Under the pieces are notes generated by a model. It did not search any database, was not told where the DNA came from, and worked only from the letters and a program-made list of their open reading frames with translations. From Dichetophora obliterata (lineage: Eukaryota > Arthropoda > Insecta > Diptera > Sciomyzidae): a DNA stretch of 64,000 nt. The stretch is from assembly GCA_963920525.1 (NCBI GenBank), contig OY986435.1, forward strand, positions 298,466,708-298,530,707. Direction: 5' to 3'. Shown in pieces: positions 34,176 through 45,534 of this stretch. A program made the position numbers and the translations under genes. Each line of letters opens with the position of its first letter. Position 1 is the first letter of the stretch.

Positions 34176-36292
34176 TTGATTTTTCATTATTTTATTTTAT
34201 TGTTTGAAAAAATGCTGCACACACGCAATTCTATAAATTTCCATATGTTCGGGCAACCATCTAATTTTGTCAACAATCTATTGCCTTCCTACCAGGACGT
34301 TGCCAAATGTTACGCATTTATTAGAGAAAGTAACATGGTGTCTGGAAAATATGCAAGTGTTCACAAACTTAGTCAAATCTTGATAAATAAAATCATTAAC
34401 ATCTGGGACAAGGTATCTTTACCAATAATTACTCTTCGCACAATTATGGGCAAATATAAATAATTTCACTTGAAAATGCAAGAACTAAAAAAAAACTCTT
34501 CTAAAACAAATTTCAGTACCAAAGTGGAAACATTTAGAAAAGAATATCAATATAAGCTCCTGCAAATAGACATTTTTCCGAATGCGATAGCCCAACAAAA
34601 GTTCCAATATTACAAAAACCATTTTTGTTGAACCAAATGGGATTAAGGCAAATGCGCATCGGAACCACAGATGTCATAGCATCAAAAAAAATTTAAGGAC
34701 AAGTGAAAGGCGAACGGCGGATCAGGAACGCTTGTCCAGACCGGCAATTACATTAGAATCTAACGATGTGCTATATGAAGACTCAAGAACTGAATCAGAA
34801 TCAGATAATCAAGCTAATATGAGTGTTATCGACGTGCAACCAAATAAACCTAAAGCAGATCGTAAAGTTCCTAAGGATACCAAGTTTTATAAAGTAGCAA
34901 TGGCTTGCGAAAGAATGGGACTATCAGATCGTGCAGCAGCTCAGCTTTACAAGATGTAGGAATGATTTCAACATCTGATTCTTTATTGGTTGTCAATCGC
35001 AATAAGACTCGAAGAGCTCGAAAATCCTTGCGAAATGATAATCAGAACTCATACGCTCTTGAAAATAGAGAGCTTTATGGACTTTACTTTGATGGTCGTA
35101 AGGAAAATTGGTAATAAATCTGCCAGAAGAACATGTAGTTGTTTTAATAGAACCGGGCTCAAAGTACATAGGCCATTTTACTGCATCTTCTGGCACTGCT
35201 ATTACAATAAAAACCATTTTCTTAATTTTGACTGCGACGAGACTCCTGTTAATACTTGAACCAATTGAGGAATAATTCATTTACTAGAAATGAAATCTAT
35301 TACAGTGGAGTATTTGCCTATTGCATTGTAATGAACTCCCATTACGTCACTTGTTACTCAAACTAGATGGGGGAACTAGTGGTCCAAAAGCCTTTTCAGG
35401 TCCAATTGGAAAGAAACTCTTTGGGTGTGAAAATCTTTCAATAGTTTCATTTGTTCCTATTACATCGAATTTACCGGATGTAAACCTTTCTGATTTAAGT
35501 ACAGATCAAAAATATCTATACCAAATTGCTCTTGCAGTTTCTACTGGTAATACGCCTAATTGTTTGATAAATATAAATAAATAGGTAACATATCACATTC
35601 GAGATAGCTTAAAATTGCCAATCGTATTCTTCGGGGTTATGTCTCCACCTTAAATCCTTGTAATAATTTGCATACCTTGGCAAAATTTGACTTACAAGCT
35701 TACATTCCAGTATGGTTTGAGATCAAAGCTAAACCATATATTCAGTACTGGAGCTCACACTTGTTCAGTATGATAGCAAAATCAAGACATTTTGAAAGAA
35801 CGGCATTGAAAATAATAGACCCAGTTATTAAGCATAATGGATACTTTGCCCATTCTGAAAATTTGTTAGTGGCAATGCTAATGGATAAAAGAAGACACAT
35901 AAGACAAATCGCTGTAAGACGCATATTAAAAAATAAAAATAATCCTTTTACTGTTCAGCATATTTAAAATATTTACATTAAATTTTGCTGCTGAAGATAA
36001 CTTCGATATAATTATTTGGCAAGTAGAGAGTACCTCAATTCTACAGGTATTGAATCATCTTTCTTGTGATAGTTTCCAAAATATGATTCAAAATAATACC
36101 GAAAGTATAGATATTGTACATTTTCCATGCCATATTCAAGCGGTTGAACGTGCCGTAAAACTTGTCACTGAAGCTTCAGCGAATGTTTGCGGTGCAGAAG
36201 CAAGAGATGGATTTAATCATGCACGGATCGCATCTAGAGCTATTCTACCAAAATTTGAAACAAAAGCAGATTTTCAAAACAGCTTCAAATAA
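34176..36292 (+). pseudogene. Degraded orphan-family gene (arthropod-expanded, function unknown)
   Basis: Protein-like blocks lie in order on the plus strand but in shifting frames: an N-terminal block (LPSYQDVAKCYAFIRE ... KIINIWDKVSLPI, 34176-34463); an acidic linker; ACERMGLSDRAAAQLYK (~34900-34960); a block with FDCDETPVNT (~35228-35262); ELPLRHLLLKLDGGTSGPK and FSGPIGKKLFGCE (35321-35430); LSTDQKYLYQIALAVSTGN (~35500-35550). They continue with YIPVWFEIKAKPYIQYWSSH, IIDPVIKHNGYFAH and DKRRHIRQIAVRRILK (35690-35935), then PCHIQAVERAVKLVTEASANV and CGAEARDGFNHARIASRAIL (36124-36255). From memory this matches a family found in many arthropod genomes and annotated only as uncharacterised. Its multicopy behaviour suggests a transposon origin. 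At least six frameshifts or stops make this copy non-functional. No paired terminal repeats were found. Confidence 0.75.
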
Positions 36293-36638
36293 AATCAAAT
36301 AAATTTACAAAACTTTATTAATTAATCCAAACAAAAATTTAGAAAAATATTAAAAAAACATAAAAAAAAAATTCAAAAACATTTGTTAAAAAACCAAAAA
36401 AAAAAAAAAAATATGTTAAAAAATTAAAAAATTAAAAAAATATAAAAAAAAATTAAAAAAATGGACAAAAAAAGGATTTCGAATTCCAAATACCTCCACG
36501 TGGTGAAATCTGGGTGATCACAGCAAAAGTGATCAGCGAAAATTTGAAAAAGAAAAATAATTCAAACGACAGCTAAATATATAAAATTGTAAAATTAAAA
36601 GCGGAAACTAAAGATAATAGCCAATTCGCCTGAAACTT
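36293..36638. repeat. A-rich low-complexity stretch
   Basis: Directly after the relic, AAAAATT/AAAAAT words dominate 36340-36470. No repeat unit is strictly maintained. Confidence 0.7.
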
Positions 36639-37061
36639 TCAGAAATATTTAATAACATTATCTTTGGAAATTACAAGGAAATATTTAAGGATTATGAACG
36701 CCATCTGCTGTAGAGTGGCAGGAATTATATCATTAGGCCCAGCAGACTTATATGAATTGGAACTAAACAGAGCCCATTTGATACTGTTCTCTGCTATGGT
36801 ATTTATAGGTTTATTCATTGTCAGAATTCTCTCACACCTAATGTGAGTGGGGTCAACCGAGCAATCCGGGAAGTGGGTACTCAGAAGAAAATTAAGAAGC
36901 GAAAATCTTACTGAGCGTGATGCTTTTGAAGATTTCTCTATATTGCCACAGAAAAGCCCCAGGAATTGCGATGAGCCTTTCGAAGTATTTTGTGAAAACT
37001 TTTTAGTCTGGATTAAAAATCTTCCTACACTGCGGCCATTGTAACGAACTTTTTCTTTATA
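36639..37061 (-). pseudogene. Non-LTR retrotransposon RT fragment
   Basis: The minus-strand frame contains LLSTHFPDC, IKWALFSSNSYKSAGPNDII and PATLQQ. These resemble the start of the reverse-transcriptase domain of Jockey-like LINEs, where a THFPG block is followed by SPGPDGI-PA-LQ. The RT palm motifs are absent and the frame ends at the left edge, so only the N-terminal part of the RT domain survives. A separate minus-strand frame at 37430-37570 (...LAQKELDSMVEQLKG) may be further degraded coding sequence. No poly-A tail or target duplication seen. Confidence 0.6.
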
Positions 37062-37193
37062 GCCGAGGCATAACTCTCCGGCTCCAGGGTTCGTTGCCAA
37101 CAATTAATATTGATGAACCGTGTGGCGAATTAACGTTCGAAATAACAAGATTATCCTTCTCTCTTTTCAACTTTCTTTATTAGGTTGCCTACT

Positions 37194-37425
37194 GAGGTGA
37201 AACCTGTCGGTCAACCGAATTGACGCTGCCATCTGGTGAAACCTGTGTCGGCCAACTGAAGTCGCGCTGCCAACTGATGTGAAACCTGTGTTGGCCTATC
37301 TAAGTCACTCTCTCAACTCTTGGTGAAGCTTGTGTATGTCTACCTAAGCCGTTTTGGTAACTAAGGTGAAACCTATGTCGACCTATCTAAGTCGCTCTGC
37401 CAACTAAGGTGATTCCCCATTACCA
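37194..37425 (+). repeat. 43-bp minisatellite, five units
   Basis: GGTGAAACCTGTGTCGGCC-type units start near 37195, 37235, 37279, 37322, 37365 and 37408 (partial). Units diverge by ~15-25%, with alternating CGCTGCCAACTG and CTATCTAAGTC segments. Relationship to the flanking LINE fragment is unclear. Confidence 0.75.
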
Positions 37426-37664
37426 CCAAGATGGTTTTGGTTTACCTTTTGGGGCGCCCTTAGGGAATAAACAGCCTCATTTAAAGTCCCCTTCAGCTGT
37501 TCCACCATTGAATCTAGTTCTTTTTGCGCCAAAGGAGAAAAATCTGAGAGCGGGGGTTGCGATGCTTCCACTACTTACCTGGTGTACACACCAATTTGTT
37601 TTCTTCAGATTCCTAAAAACAGTTTTGATATTGAAGTAGCTCTTTAGACCTAATGTAATATACT

Positions 37665-37760
37665 AGTGTCTGACCTAATATTCGGCTTCGGTATTCGTCC
37701 GATTTTTCAACCTTCGGCTTCGTCCTAAAATAGCCGAATATTTGCCGAATGTTTTTGCTT
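37665..37760 (+). repeat. Unpaired hAT-like terminal repeat
   Basis: TAGTGTCTGACCTAATATTC followed by TTCGG-rich sequence matches the ends of the element at 7500-9751 (TAGTGTCCGACCGAATATTT) with few differences. No opposing end was found, so this is probably a truncated relative. Confidence 0.5.
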
Positions 37761-37789
37761 TTTTGTAATGCAAAAAATTTTTTATATTT

Positions 37790-38090
37790 TTGATTTTTGC
37801 ATTTTTCGATAGCTATAACTGTGTTAAATATCACTCTAAAAGGTTATATAGAAATTCGTTATTGTTCAAAAGTTATGAGCCTTAAAGCCGACCGCGTCAA
37901 AGCAGGAATACTTAAAACTTTAACAGAGTTTTCTTTAAAACTGCGTTTTCGAGCTTGCAACTTTCATAACTCAATTTTTAACGAATCTTTACGTTATTAA
38001 ATTGCCAATAGACCATAATCTCATTGATAAATTTTATATTGAAATTTTTATCAACATAAATGTAACGAAAATATTTAATAAAAATTACAA
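37790..38090 (+). repeat. Dispersed repeat, diverged copy B
   Basis: Ordered block similarity to 26395-26760, including CGATAGCTATAACTGTGTTAA and GCGTCAAAGCA. No coding potential. Confidence 0.55.
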
Positions 38091-38295
38091 AAATTATTCC
38101 ATAATCACATTCATACTTAACAAGGAAAAATTTTGATTTTTGTTTCTGATGAATTTTGCGAACTGTAGTAAAGTCGCCTGTTCAGTTCGTGTTTTAAATA
38201 CTGGTCCACGTCGCCCCGTGGCTTGCTGCAGTATATAATTTAAAAAACAATAGGCGCCAAAATCCAAAAAAAAATCTGTGATCCACATGCCACTA

Positions 38296-38610
38296 ATTTT
38301 TTCTTATGGACTTTGGCCTTCTAAACACCAATATCACAATAAAAAATGAAAGATGTAGTGTGATAAATAGCAACCTATCTCAAAAACGAATTAACCAATT
38401 TAAGAAAGAGAAAAAAATTAACTTAAGACATTTAAATAACCTACAAATGTTTAGAACAAACTTTGTCATTTGGCTCGGTAAATTTTACGGAATTAGAAGA
38501 AATTCGGCGCATTTTTTTTTTTATAAAAATCAAGTTGAATAATGTTTCAATAATCTAAAAGAAATCTCCAAAAAAATATCAGCTTATCATTTATTTAATA
38601 TAAACACATC
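38296..38610 (+). repeat. Direct repeat flanking an orphan-family relic, copy 1
   Basis: Matches 40256-40765 in the same orientation: GGACTTTGGCCTTCT, AATAGCAACCTATCTC, AAAACGAATTAA, GAATTAGAAGAAATTC, TCAGCTTATCATTT and a shared end TTTAATATAAACACATC. Copy 2 carries ~100 bp of extra internal sequence. The two copies bracket the relic at 38611-39603. Confidence 0.8.
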
Positions 38611-39603
38611 ACAACACTTAATAAAACAGCTTTTAAACTATCTTTGTTGCTGTCGATAAACAACCTCTACTCTTTTGCGTCATACGGTTGATGTAGCTCC
38701 ACAAACAATCCGGATATATCGTGACAAAAGCATATGTTATCTTCCATCCTATAATATTTTGCATAAGGGTCATGCCGGTCTCGTTAGTATGATGAACTGA
38801 CATCTTTAGCCAAGAAGTATCGTTCTCTTATGCGCGATGCAAGTAATTGTGCATTTTCTTTTGTAAGATTCAGATCTCTAACCCAATCGCTTAATTCCGG
38901 CTGCGTCATTACTTTTGGCCTTTCTTCCACTTGCATATCTTTGTCTCGCCAACTTTCCTGTGATATGCTTGTTTCTTCTGACATAGCTCTTTCAATGTGA
39001 AATTTCGGTTACTATATTCTATCTGAATGCAGAACTGGAAGCGTAAGCCAAGCGTAAAAGCAGCTGAATTTTTTGGGTAATTCCATCGCATAGTTTTCCG
39101 AAGCCACTCTGTTTGCATAAGCAAAAATAGCATTCAGTGACATGACACTGAGTCTCTCTCCAAATCATTGGCTTGACGAATTTCCTGTTTCGTCTGTGAG
39201 AAAAATAAATTATTGTAATCAGGGCCGTAAAAATAAATTTTTTTTTAGAAAATATAGTTTTCTCCTATTTTAATTTTTTCTCAATTTTATAAATACTTGT
39301 GGCATAAATTTTTTATTTTTGGTCATATAAGGGACACCTTACCGATGGCCCATCCTTGATATCCTTAACATTCTAAAACAAATACTTACTTGGTGGTAAA
39401 AATTGATTGACACACATGGCATATAAAACTTGCTGTCCAATGTTGATTTAAGGTTTCAGGTACCATTGCAAAATACTGGCCATACTTTTTTGTAGCGAAT
39501 CCGTGAATTTATGTTTATTTTTATTAAAAACATATCTACCACACACGTAACAAAAACTGTCAGGATCGTTATCGAATGAAAATAATCTCGCTCTCTTGCT
39601 CAT
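38611..39603 (-). pseudogene. Second orphan-family relic with a retained intron (function unknown)
   Basis: On the minus strand an ATG (39601-39603) opens MSKRARLFSFDNDPDSFCYV, followed by a CYVCG...CHVCVNQFLPP cysteine motif (one frameshift). Exon 1 ends at a GTAAGT donor (39389-39384). The intron of 196 nt ends at CTCACAG (39194). Exon 2 contains PMIWRETQCHVTECYFCLC (second Cys/His-type motif), LSDWVRDLNLTKENAQLLAS, EDNICFCHDISGLF and WRLFIDSNKDSLKAVLL-like sequence (stop in place of the Trp), ending where repeat copy 1 begins. This matches from memory a multicopy arthropod family with no assigned function. The C-terminal half is missing and several stops are present. Confidence 0.7.
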
Positions 39604-40140
39604 TTCACCAGTTTTAATCATCAAGATTTAAAAAAATTTAATTCGGCCGTGTATATAGCTTACAACGTACGTGCTTACAAAAGATGCACTTAAAGTGATA
39701 TGAAATAGAGAACTGAAGGCAGTGGCATTTTGTGACCTATTGCGAATTGTTAAAAAATTCCAGGAATTAACCTTCTAGTGCCGCCAACCAAGCATGTTGC
39801 GCATTTTTTATTTCTAAAAAGTACAGCCCATGCACAAGGAAAGTAAATAAAAAGAGCTCCTATTGGCTTTCACTCAAGCCTTTCACTCAAAAGCAGGTAT
39901 GCGAAAAGGGTACGCTGTAAGCAACTATAAAAATAAAAAATAAAAAAAATACAAAAGAAAACCAGTTTGACCTGTTTTACGTCAGCAACAAAAGAACAGG
40001 GAAAAATCTAGCGTATCAAGCGAATCTAGCAAACACATACTGAATTATTAACTTTACCTACTTGTAGCTTACACTTTTTCGTATATCTACCTCTGAGTTA
40101 AAGGCTTGAGTGGAAGCGAATAAGACCTCTTTTTATGTAA
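39604..40140. other. Non-coding DNA
   Basis: No gene recognised. It is the presumptive upstream region of the relic at 38611-39603. A polypurine/poly-A patch lies at 39926-39960. Confidence 0.4.
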
Positions 40141-40153
40141 ATATATATATATA

Positions 40154-40232
<79 letters not shown>

Positions 40233-40254
40233 ACCATATAATATATATATATAA
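40141..40254 (+). repeat. (AT)n microsatellite
   Basis: AT dinucleotide run with two interruptions (ATCT near 40154, CTACCATATA near 40231), adjoining the second direct-repeat copy. Confidence 0.95.
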
Positions 40255-40255
40255 T

Positions 40256-40765
40256 TTTTTCTAATGGACTTTGGCCTTCTTAACACGAATATCACAATAA
40301 AATATTTTTCTATGGATAAGTTTTTGAGATATGATTTTTTTAAAAAATTTCCCCTTTTTCCAGGATGTAGTGTCATAAATAGCAACCTATCTCGAAAACG
40401 AATTAATCAATACAAAAAAAAAAAAAATTAATTCAAGACAATTAAATTACCTACAAATTCTTAGAACAAACTTTATCATTTGACGGAACTCAGTAAATTT
40501 GACGGAATTAGAAGAAATTCAGCGAATTTTTTTTTGAAAAAAATCAAGTCGAATAATGTTTTTAATAATCTAAAAAAAATCGAAATCTCAAAAAAACCTC
40601 AGCTTATCATTTTGTACGTGAAGATAGTTATTTGAAGAAAAAAACACACTGCCTATGAGAAAAATTCATAAAAGAATGAAGCTATAGACCATTGAGTGAA
40701 GGTACCGAAATTCTACTTTTTTATGATTTTTTCATTTAATGCCGTTTAATTTAATATAAACACAT
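40256..40765 (+). repeat. Direct repeat flanking an orphan-family relic, copy 2
   Basis: Counterpart of 38296-38610, with an insertion between AATAAAATATTT and GATGTAGTGT and a further insertion before the shared TTTAATATAAACACATC end. Confidence 0.8.
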
Positions 40766-41049
40766 CTGAAATTAATTTTTAATTAAAAACGTTTATTTTT
40801 AACGAAATATTAAAAATCTACATAAATCTTTAAAAAGTACAGAATAAAAAGAATACCAAAAAAAAAAATTGACTTAAATAGGAAAGGAAATAAGATACAG
40901 ATGTTGAATTAGAAAGCGAAATAAGTTCAGAAAAGTATTCGAAAATTAAATTGTGTGGCAATGGTTTAAAAATTATTTTGTCCTTTTTTGTCGTTTTCAG
41001 ATATATATATATATCTGATATATATATATATAAAATAAATAAAATATCT

Positions 41050-41080
<31 letters not shown>

Positions 41081-41244
41081 GATATATATATATATATGAT
41101 ATATATATATATAGTTCTTATATATAGTCTGAAATATTTTAAGAACTCCGAAAGAACAGAACTAACTAGTTTCGACTGATTTTTGGTGAGCCTAGGAAAA
41201 TTTATTTTGTAGTCCTATATTAACTCCCTTATTTTGTATCACGG
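40766..41244. repeat. AT-rich DNA with interrupted (AT)n tracts
   Basis: AT dinucleotide tracts punctuated by GATATAT occur at 40999-41115. The remaining sequence holds nothing recognisable. Confidence 0.7.
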
Positions 41245-41343
41245 AAAAGCACACCAACGAGAAGCAAGACACGAAAAGCAGCAGAATTCCGTATAAAAGA
41301 AAGTACTGCTTCTCGTGTCTTGCTTGTCGTTGGTATGCTTTTT
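41245..41343. ncRNA. Compact imperfect hairpin, ~99 nt (candidate miRNA-like or foldback)
   Basis: Left arm 41245-41284 pairs with right arm 41303-41343 over ~40 bp. Mismatches are few: CAC/CAT, GAG/GAC and GAA/GAG types and a frayed apical end. The loop is ~18 nt (AATTCCGTATAAAAGAAA). Arm length and loop size fit a pre-miRNA, but the stem is more perfect than most and a tiny foldback MITE is equally possible. No poly-T terminator or promoter element is evident. Confidence 0.4.
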
Positions 41344-44300
41344 CAATTAGTTAGTATGTATATAAAATAAAGATAGGAGATATTAAAAATTCGTATTGAC
41401 ATTTTATGTAGATGTTGGTTGAAATAAATAACGCTGCAAGGGCAGCTTGCTATCATAAGAACCAACAATTGCAGGAGAATCTTTATGCTAGGGCTTATTG
41501 TCTTTAAAAGCCTGTCAAAAAGCTTTTCAGCCAGCCTTCAAAATATTAAAATTTATCTTGGGGCTTACTTCTGCTATACCTTCTAACTAAAAAGCCTTTC
41601 AAAGCTACAAATAATTACTCTTAAATAACGGGGCATGACACCTCCCATACACCTTGCAAATTTAAAATGCGTAAGTTTAAGCTGCTATCCTAAAATGGAG
41701 GAATGAAATAAATACTATTACAATGGGTTCCAAAAGAAATACACTTTTTAACAATCCCAAAAAATAGCGTGGATTTCCATGTAGTTTTTGATTTAAAAAA
41801 TACTCTTTATCATGCTTACACCCATTATAATATTTTGGTACTGTATATTAGTAGAATTATTTTCAAGATTCTAATTATATTTGCTTTAATTTTTGATATT
41901 AACCTTCAAACCGCCAAGTCTGAAATAATTAAGTCAGCAACTCTGGAATTTGTGTTTAAATTGTGACTTAAGACAACTTATATTTTCTGAACTTCTAAAC
42001 GTATCGTGTTCATGCATGTATTAGCATGTTCGTATTTCTTCGGTTGAGACCGTCTAGCTTATTTGAGGCACGAAGGATGTTCTATATAATTTTTATTGAA
42101 AAAATAGGTTGCCACCTTTGAGGCCGGCTTGCTAGATGGAGGGTTAAAGTAAAAATCCTGATTCTATTTTAATAAATCTTGAGTTTTTCTATTTGGAAAA
42201 CAGCATAAAAAAATCAGGACATTTTTAAAACTTGATCGCTTTATCTGCCATCAATTATCATAATCTACTTCCAAAATTAAGATAAATTTATTGGAATAGT
42301 TTCAAGAAAGTCATAAATTACGTCATAAATTTTCTTAAGAAAGAACTTTTACATAAAAATTCACAGAAGGTTTCATAACAAAAATCTTTAAGATTCTTTA
42401 AATTTTCAGATATCAATTTGAACGATTTTTTTTTTTTTTTTTTTTTTTTTGTAGAAAACCAATTTTAATAATTTATTTTTTCTTATCTCAGAAAAGTAAT
42501 TACTATTACTTTTTACGATTGCAAATATTCAATGTGAGTAACAACCAATTGTAAAACTTTTATGAAAATAAAAATTAATTTAAGATGAATAAACAAAATT
42601 TTTGGAAAATTCAAATATTTTGCAAAAGGAATTTACGATCTCCCTAGGAATTCTTTGTTGTCAAAGATTTTTGTGCGCCGGAGTATAATTTCTCAGCAGT
42701 GAAAAAAAAGGATGGAGTGTATCAGTTAGGTAAAAGAAAATCCGCAGCAGCCTCATTCGAAATATTGAGCCTTATAATGTGGTTAGCTATTTTAGTAACT
42801 TGTGTTGCATTAAAAATTTAAAGGCAATTATTTGTCAACATCATCTCTAAATAATATTGAAGAGATGGTTTGAGATGCATCAGTTCTACGAAAAATAAAT
42901 TCGCGGAAAGACTACGCCACATTAAAATCTGCTGTAGTCGTTTGGAAATATCAGTCGACTGTCAGAGCAGTCTCAATGGAAAGATTTACCCTCTGCGACT
43001 GACGTACCTTAATTATCACAATCCTACTAACGTATTAAGGTATACTACCACCATATTGACAGCTTGTATTTTCAAAATTCGATTCAAATTCTAAATTTTC
43101 GCTATAATATTTCAAAGTTAAGAGAGTGTATTATTGTTTTTAAGTACTTATATATAAAATAAAAAAGACATATAAGTCTTCATTAAGCGACGCAACACAA
43201 GTTTTTCAATTTGTGGTTTCTGTCATACCACGTCAGTCACATAGGGTTAAATAAGTATCTCCAGCCAACCCTATAATAATAGCTCTTAGTAACAAATCCT
43301 TTGATCTTGATATATTTGAAAGCTGACTAGAAATTGAAAACATTTATTAAATTGTAGCACACAGATTTAAATTGCTTCAACTTTTAATTTAAGAAATTAA
43401 ATTGCCACAAAAGAGGCAATTATTTTCAAAACATCTATTAAAAAGAAAAAATTATATAAACATTTTAAAAATAAAATATTATTTGATATAATAATATATC
43501 TCTTCAGTGAAAGATAGAATCATGATACTTTATGCTATAAATAGTTATACTTTATTTATTATGATCTCAAATTTTTGTCACTTAATATTAAAGTAGGCTT
43601 TATATCTGGATTTGTAGTGAATTCCTGTGAAGTGAAATATTTTTACGCACCGTTTAATTTTGTTTGCTCTTTTTACACAGTGTGTCCTTGCGATATTTTT
43701 TTTATTTTCTGTGCTTTTTTTTTGGCAAAATGCCAGTCACATACAGAACTATCACACACGGTTGCTTACTTTCAGAAATCATCATCATTATTATTATCAT
43801 CATTATTATCATCATCGCTGAAATAAACAGGAAGAAAATTTCATTTTATTATCCGTAAATCCGCGAAAATTCATTTTATATCCGCTGCTGACATTTCACA
43901 GAGCAGCACAAATAGCAGCGTGTTCATGAGATATGGGCCCAGAGTGGCGACAACAACACCTTGTTGTTGTTGTTGTTGTTGTTATTGTAGTTGTTTTCAT
44001 ACTTTCCAGCTAGCCCCTTGCAACGGCTTACATAGTATCTGGCTTGTGTATTATAAGTGTTTAAGGCTTAAAAATGCAAGTGAGCTATGTACGACTTTAC
44101 AAAGACAACAAAAACTCAAGCAAAAACAACAACTACAACCAACAACAACACCAAAAGAAACATGTTCAGTAATGTCGTACCGGGTCCTGGTTGTCTGTCT
44201 TGCCGCCAAAGCAATAAGAAATCGACTTAAATGAGCAGAAAAATAATTCTTATGGTTGGTCTGTTTGACATTAAGTTAAAAGTAGTTAAAAAAGATTTTT

Positions 44301-45534
44301 ATTTATTTGCTCGATGTATTGGGGCTGCCATGGTAGTAAATAAAGTCACTGTTTCAAGGGCTAAGTAGATTTTAAGAGTTTTCATTAAAAAGTAAAATTA
44401 ATTTGAATTGCAATTTATTTAAAATGGGACTTCGAATCACTACTCAAGGATTCTGTATAATACTTCTATTAAGAAATATACAATTTAATATTATCCTCTT
44501 CAACTCTTAGCTCTTCACACTTTAAGTGCAGCTAATGCTTAAAGCATTCTGCATTAAAGATTAAATAATTGAAAATTATCCTTCTGAAGAGTAGCAACCA
44601 ATTGTGTGTTATTTAAGCTACAATCGATCAATTTACATACGCTTAGAAGTGTTTTATCATAGAAGATGTTGCCACATCCTTGAACACAGACAACGCAATT
44701 AAAATTACATGCGCAGCATTGGCGGATTTGCCATGTCAAAAAGCCATCTATAAGCCAACACATACTTGTGCACACACACATACACCAACAAAAACATTCC
44801 TTTGGTACCCACAACTTAAAACATACGCACAAGGACATGCAGATTATATTTTTGTTTGATTTAAGTGCTTTTTGCACACCTTCATTGATGCTAATCCATT
44901 TATTAACACTTGGTAGAAAGTATAATATAACTATTTTACAACAACATTATTGAGCATTTCGTTGCAAACTATGGCAACCACAAATTTGGTTTGCTTAGAA
45001 ACGCATTTTTCGAGAGCGAAACATCTCGAGTCTGGATTCTCGACGCCAAATGTCATTGCTTTCTAGTGTCGGCATGTGTTTAGAACTGCACTCAGAGCAT
45101 TGCACAAACATAATATTTTTATTAAAAAAATTCTGCGAACGAAAGAACAAACAACATTTTTATTTCTATTTTCTACGAACGAACGAAAGAACATCTATTT
45201 TCTACGAACATACGAACAGCTATTTACTACGAACGAACGAACGAACGAACGAACAAAATATTTATTTATTTCTATATAAACAAAAGAATATTTCCTACGA
45301 AACGTATATTGGAGCATTTATTTAATAAACTATAATATATCTACTAACATTTTTAGCCTTGTTACACTTTCTTCTTCTCTTTTACCAATCTCTCATTATT
45401 AAATCAAATTAATCTTCATTATCTAGTTATGCCAGGCAGTTTGGCCTGATTTTAGGAAAAGCGCGAATCTAAAAATTGTTTAAGCCCAAAAAGCACCCAA
45501 TCGACAACCTTAACCGATTTATTTTGTACTAGTA
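41344..45534. other. AT-rich non-coding DNA with microsatellites
   Basis: No gene recognised. Features: a poly-T run at 42426-42451; mixed ATT/ATC triplets at 43778-43815; a TTG run at 43962-43984; CAA/CAG-rich DNA at 44100-44160; and GAACGAAC repeats at 45168-45256. The sequence GGGACTTCGAATCACTACTC at 44425 resembles the T-arm side of the tRNA-like relic at 22404-22490. Open frames across the microsatellites encode only repeat-derived peptides. Confidence 0.45.

Noticed and set aside
37440..37615. Short real exon with splice sites on the minus strand (CAG|GTAAGT near 37580)
   Set aside because: The adjacent frame may be LINE-derived and the putative exon is only 34 nt; the context is better explained by a degraded non-LTR element.
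45050..45325. Overlapping frames with repeated NERTNE/TNER residues
   Set aside because: Translation of the GAAC microsatellite, not a protein.
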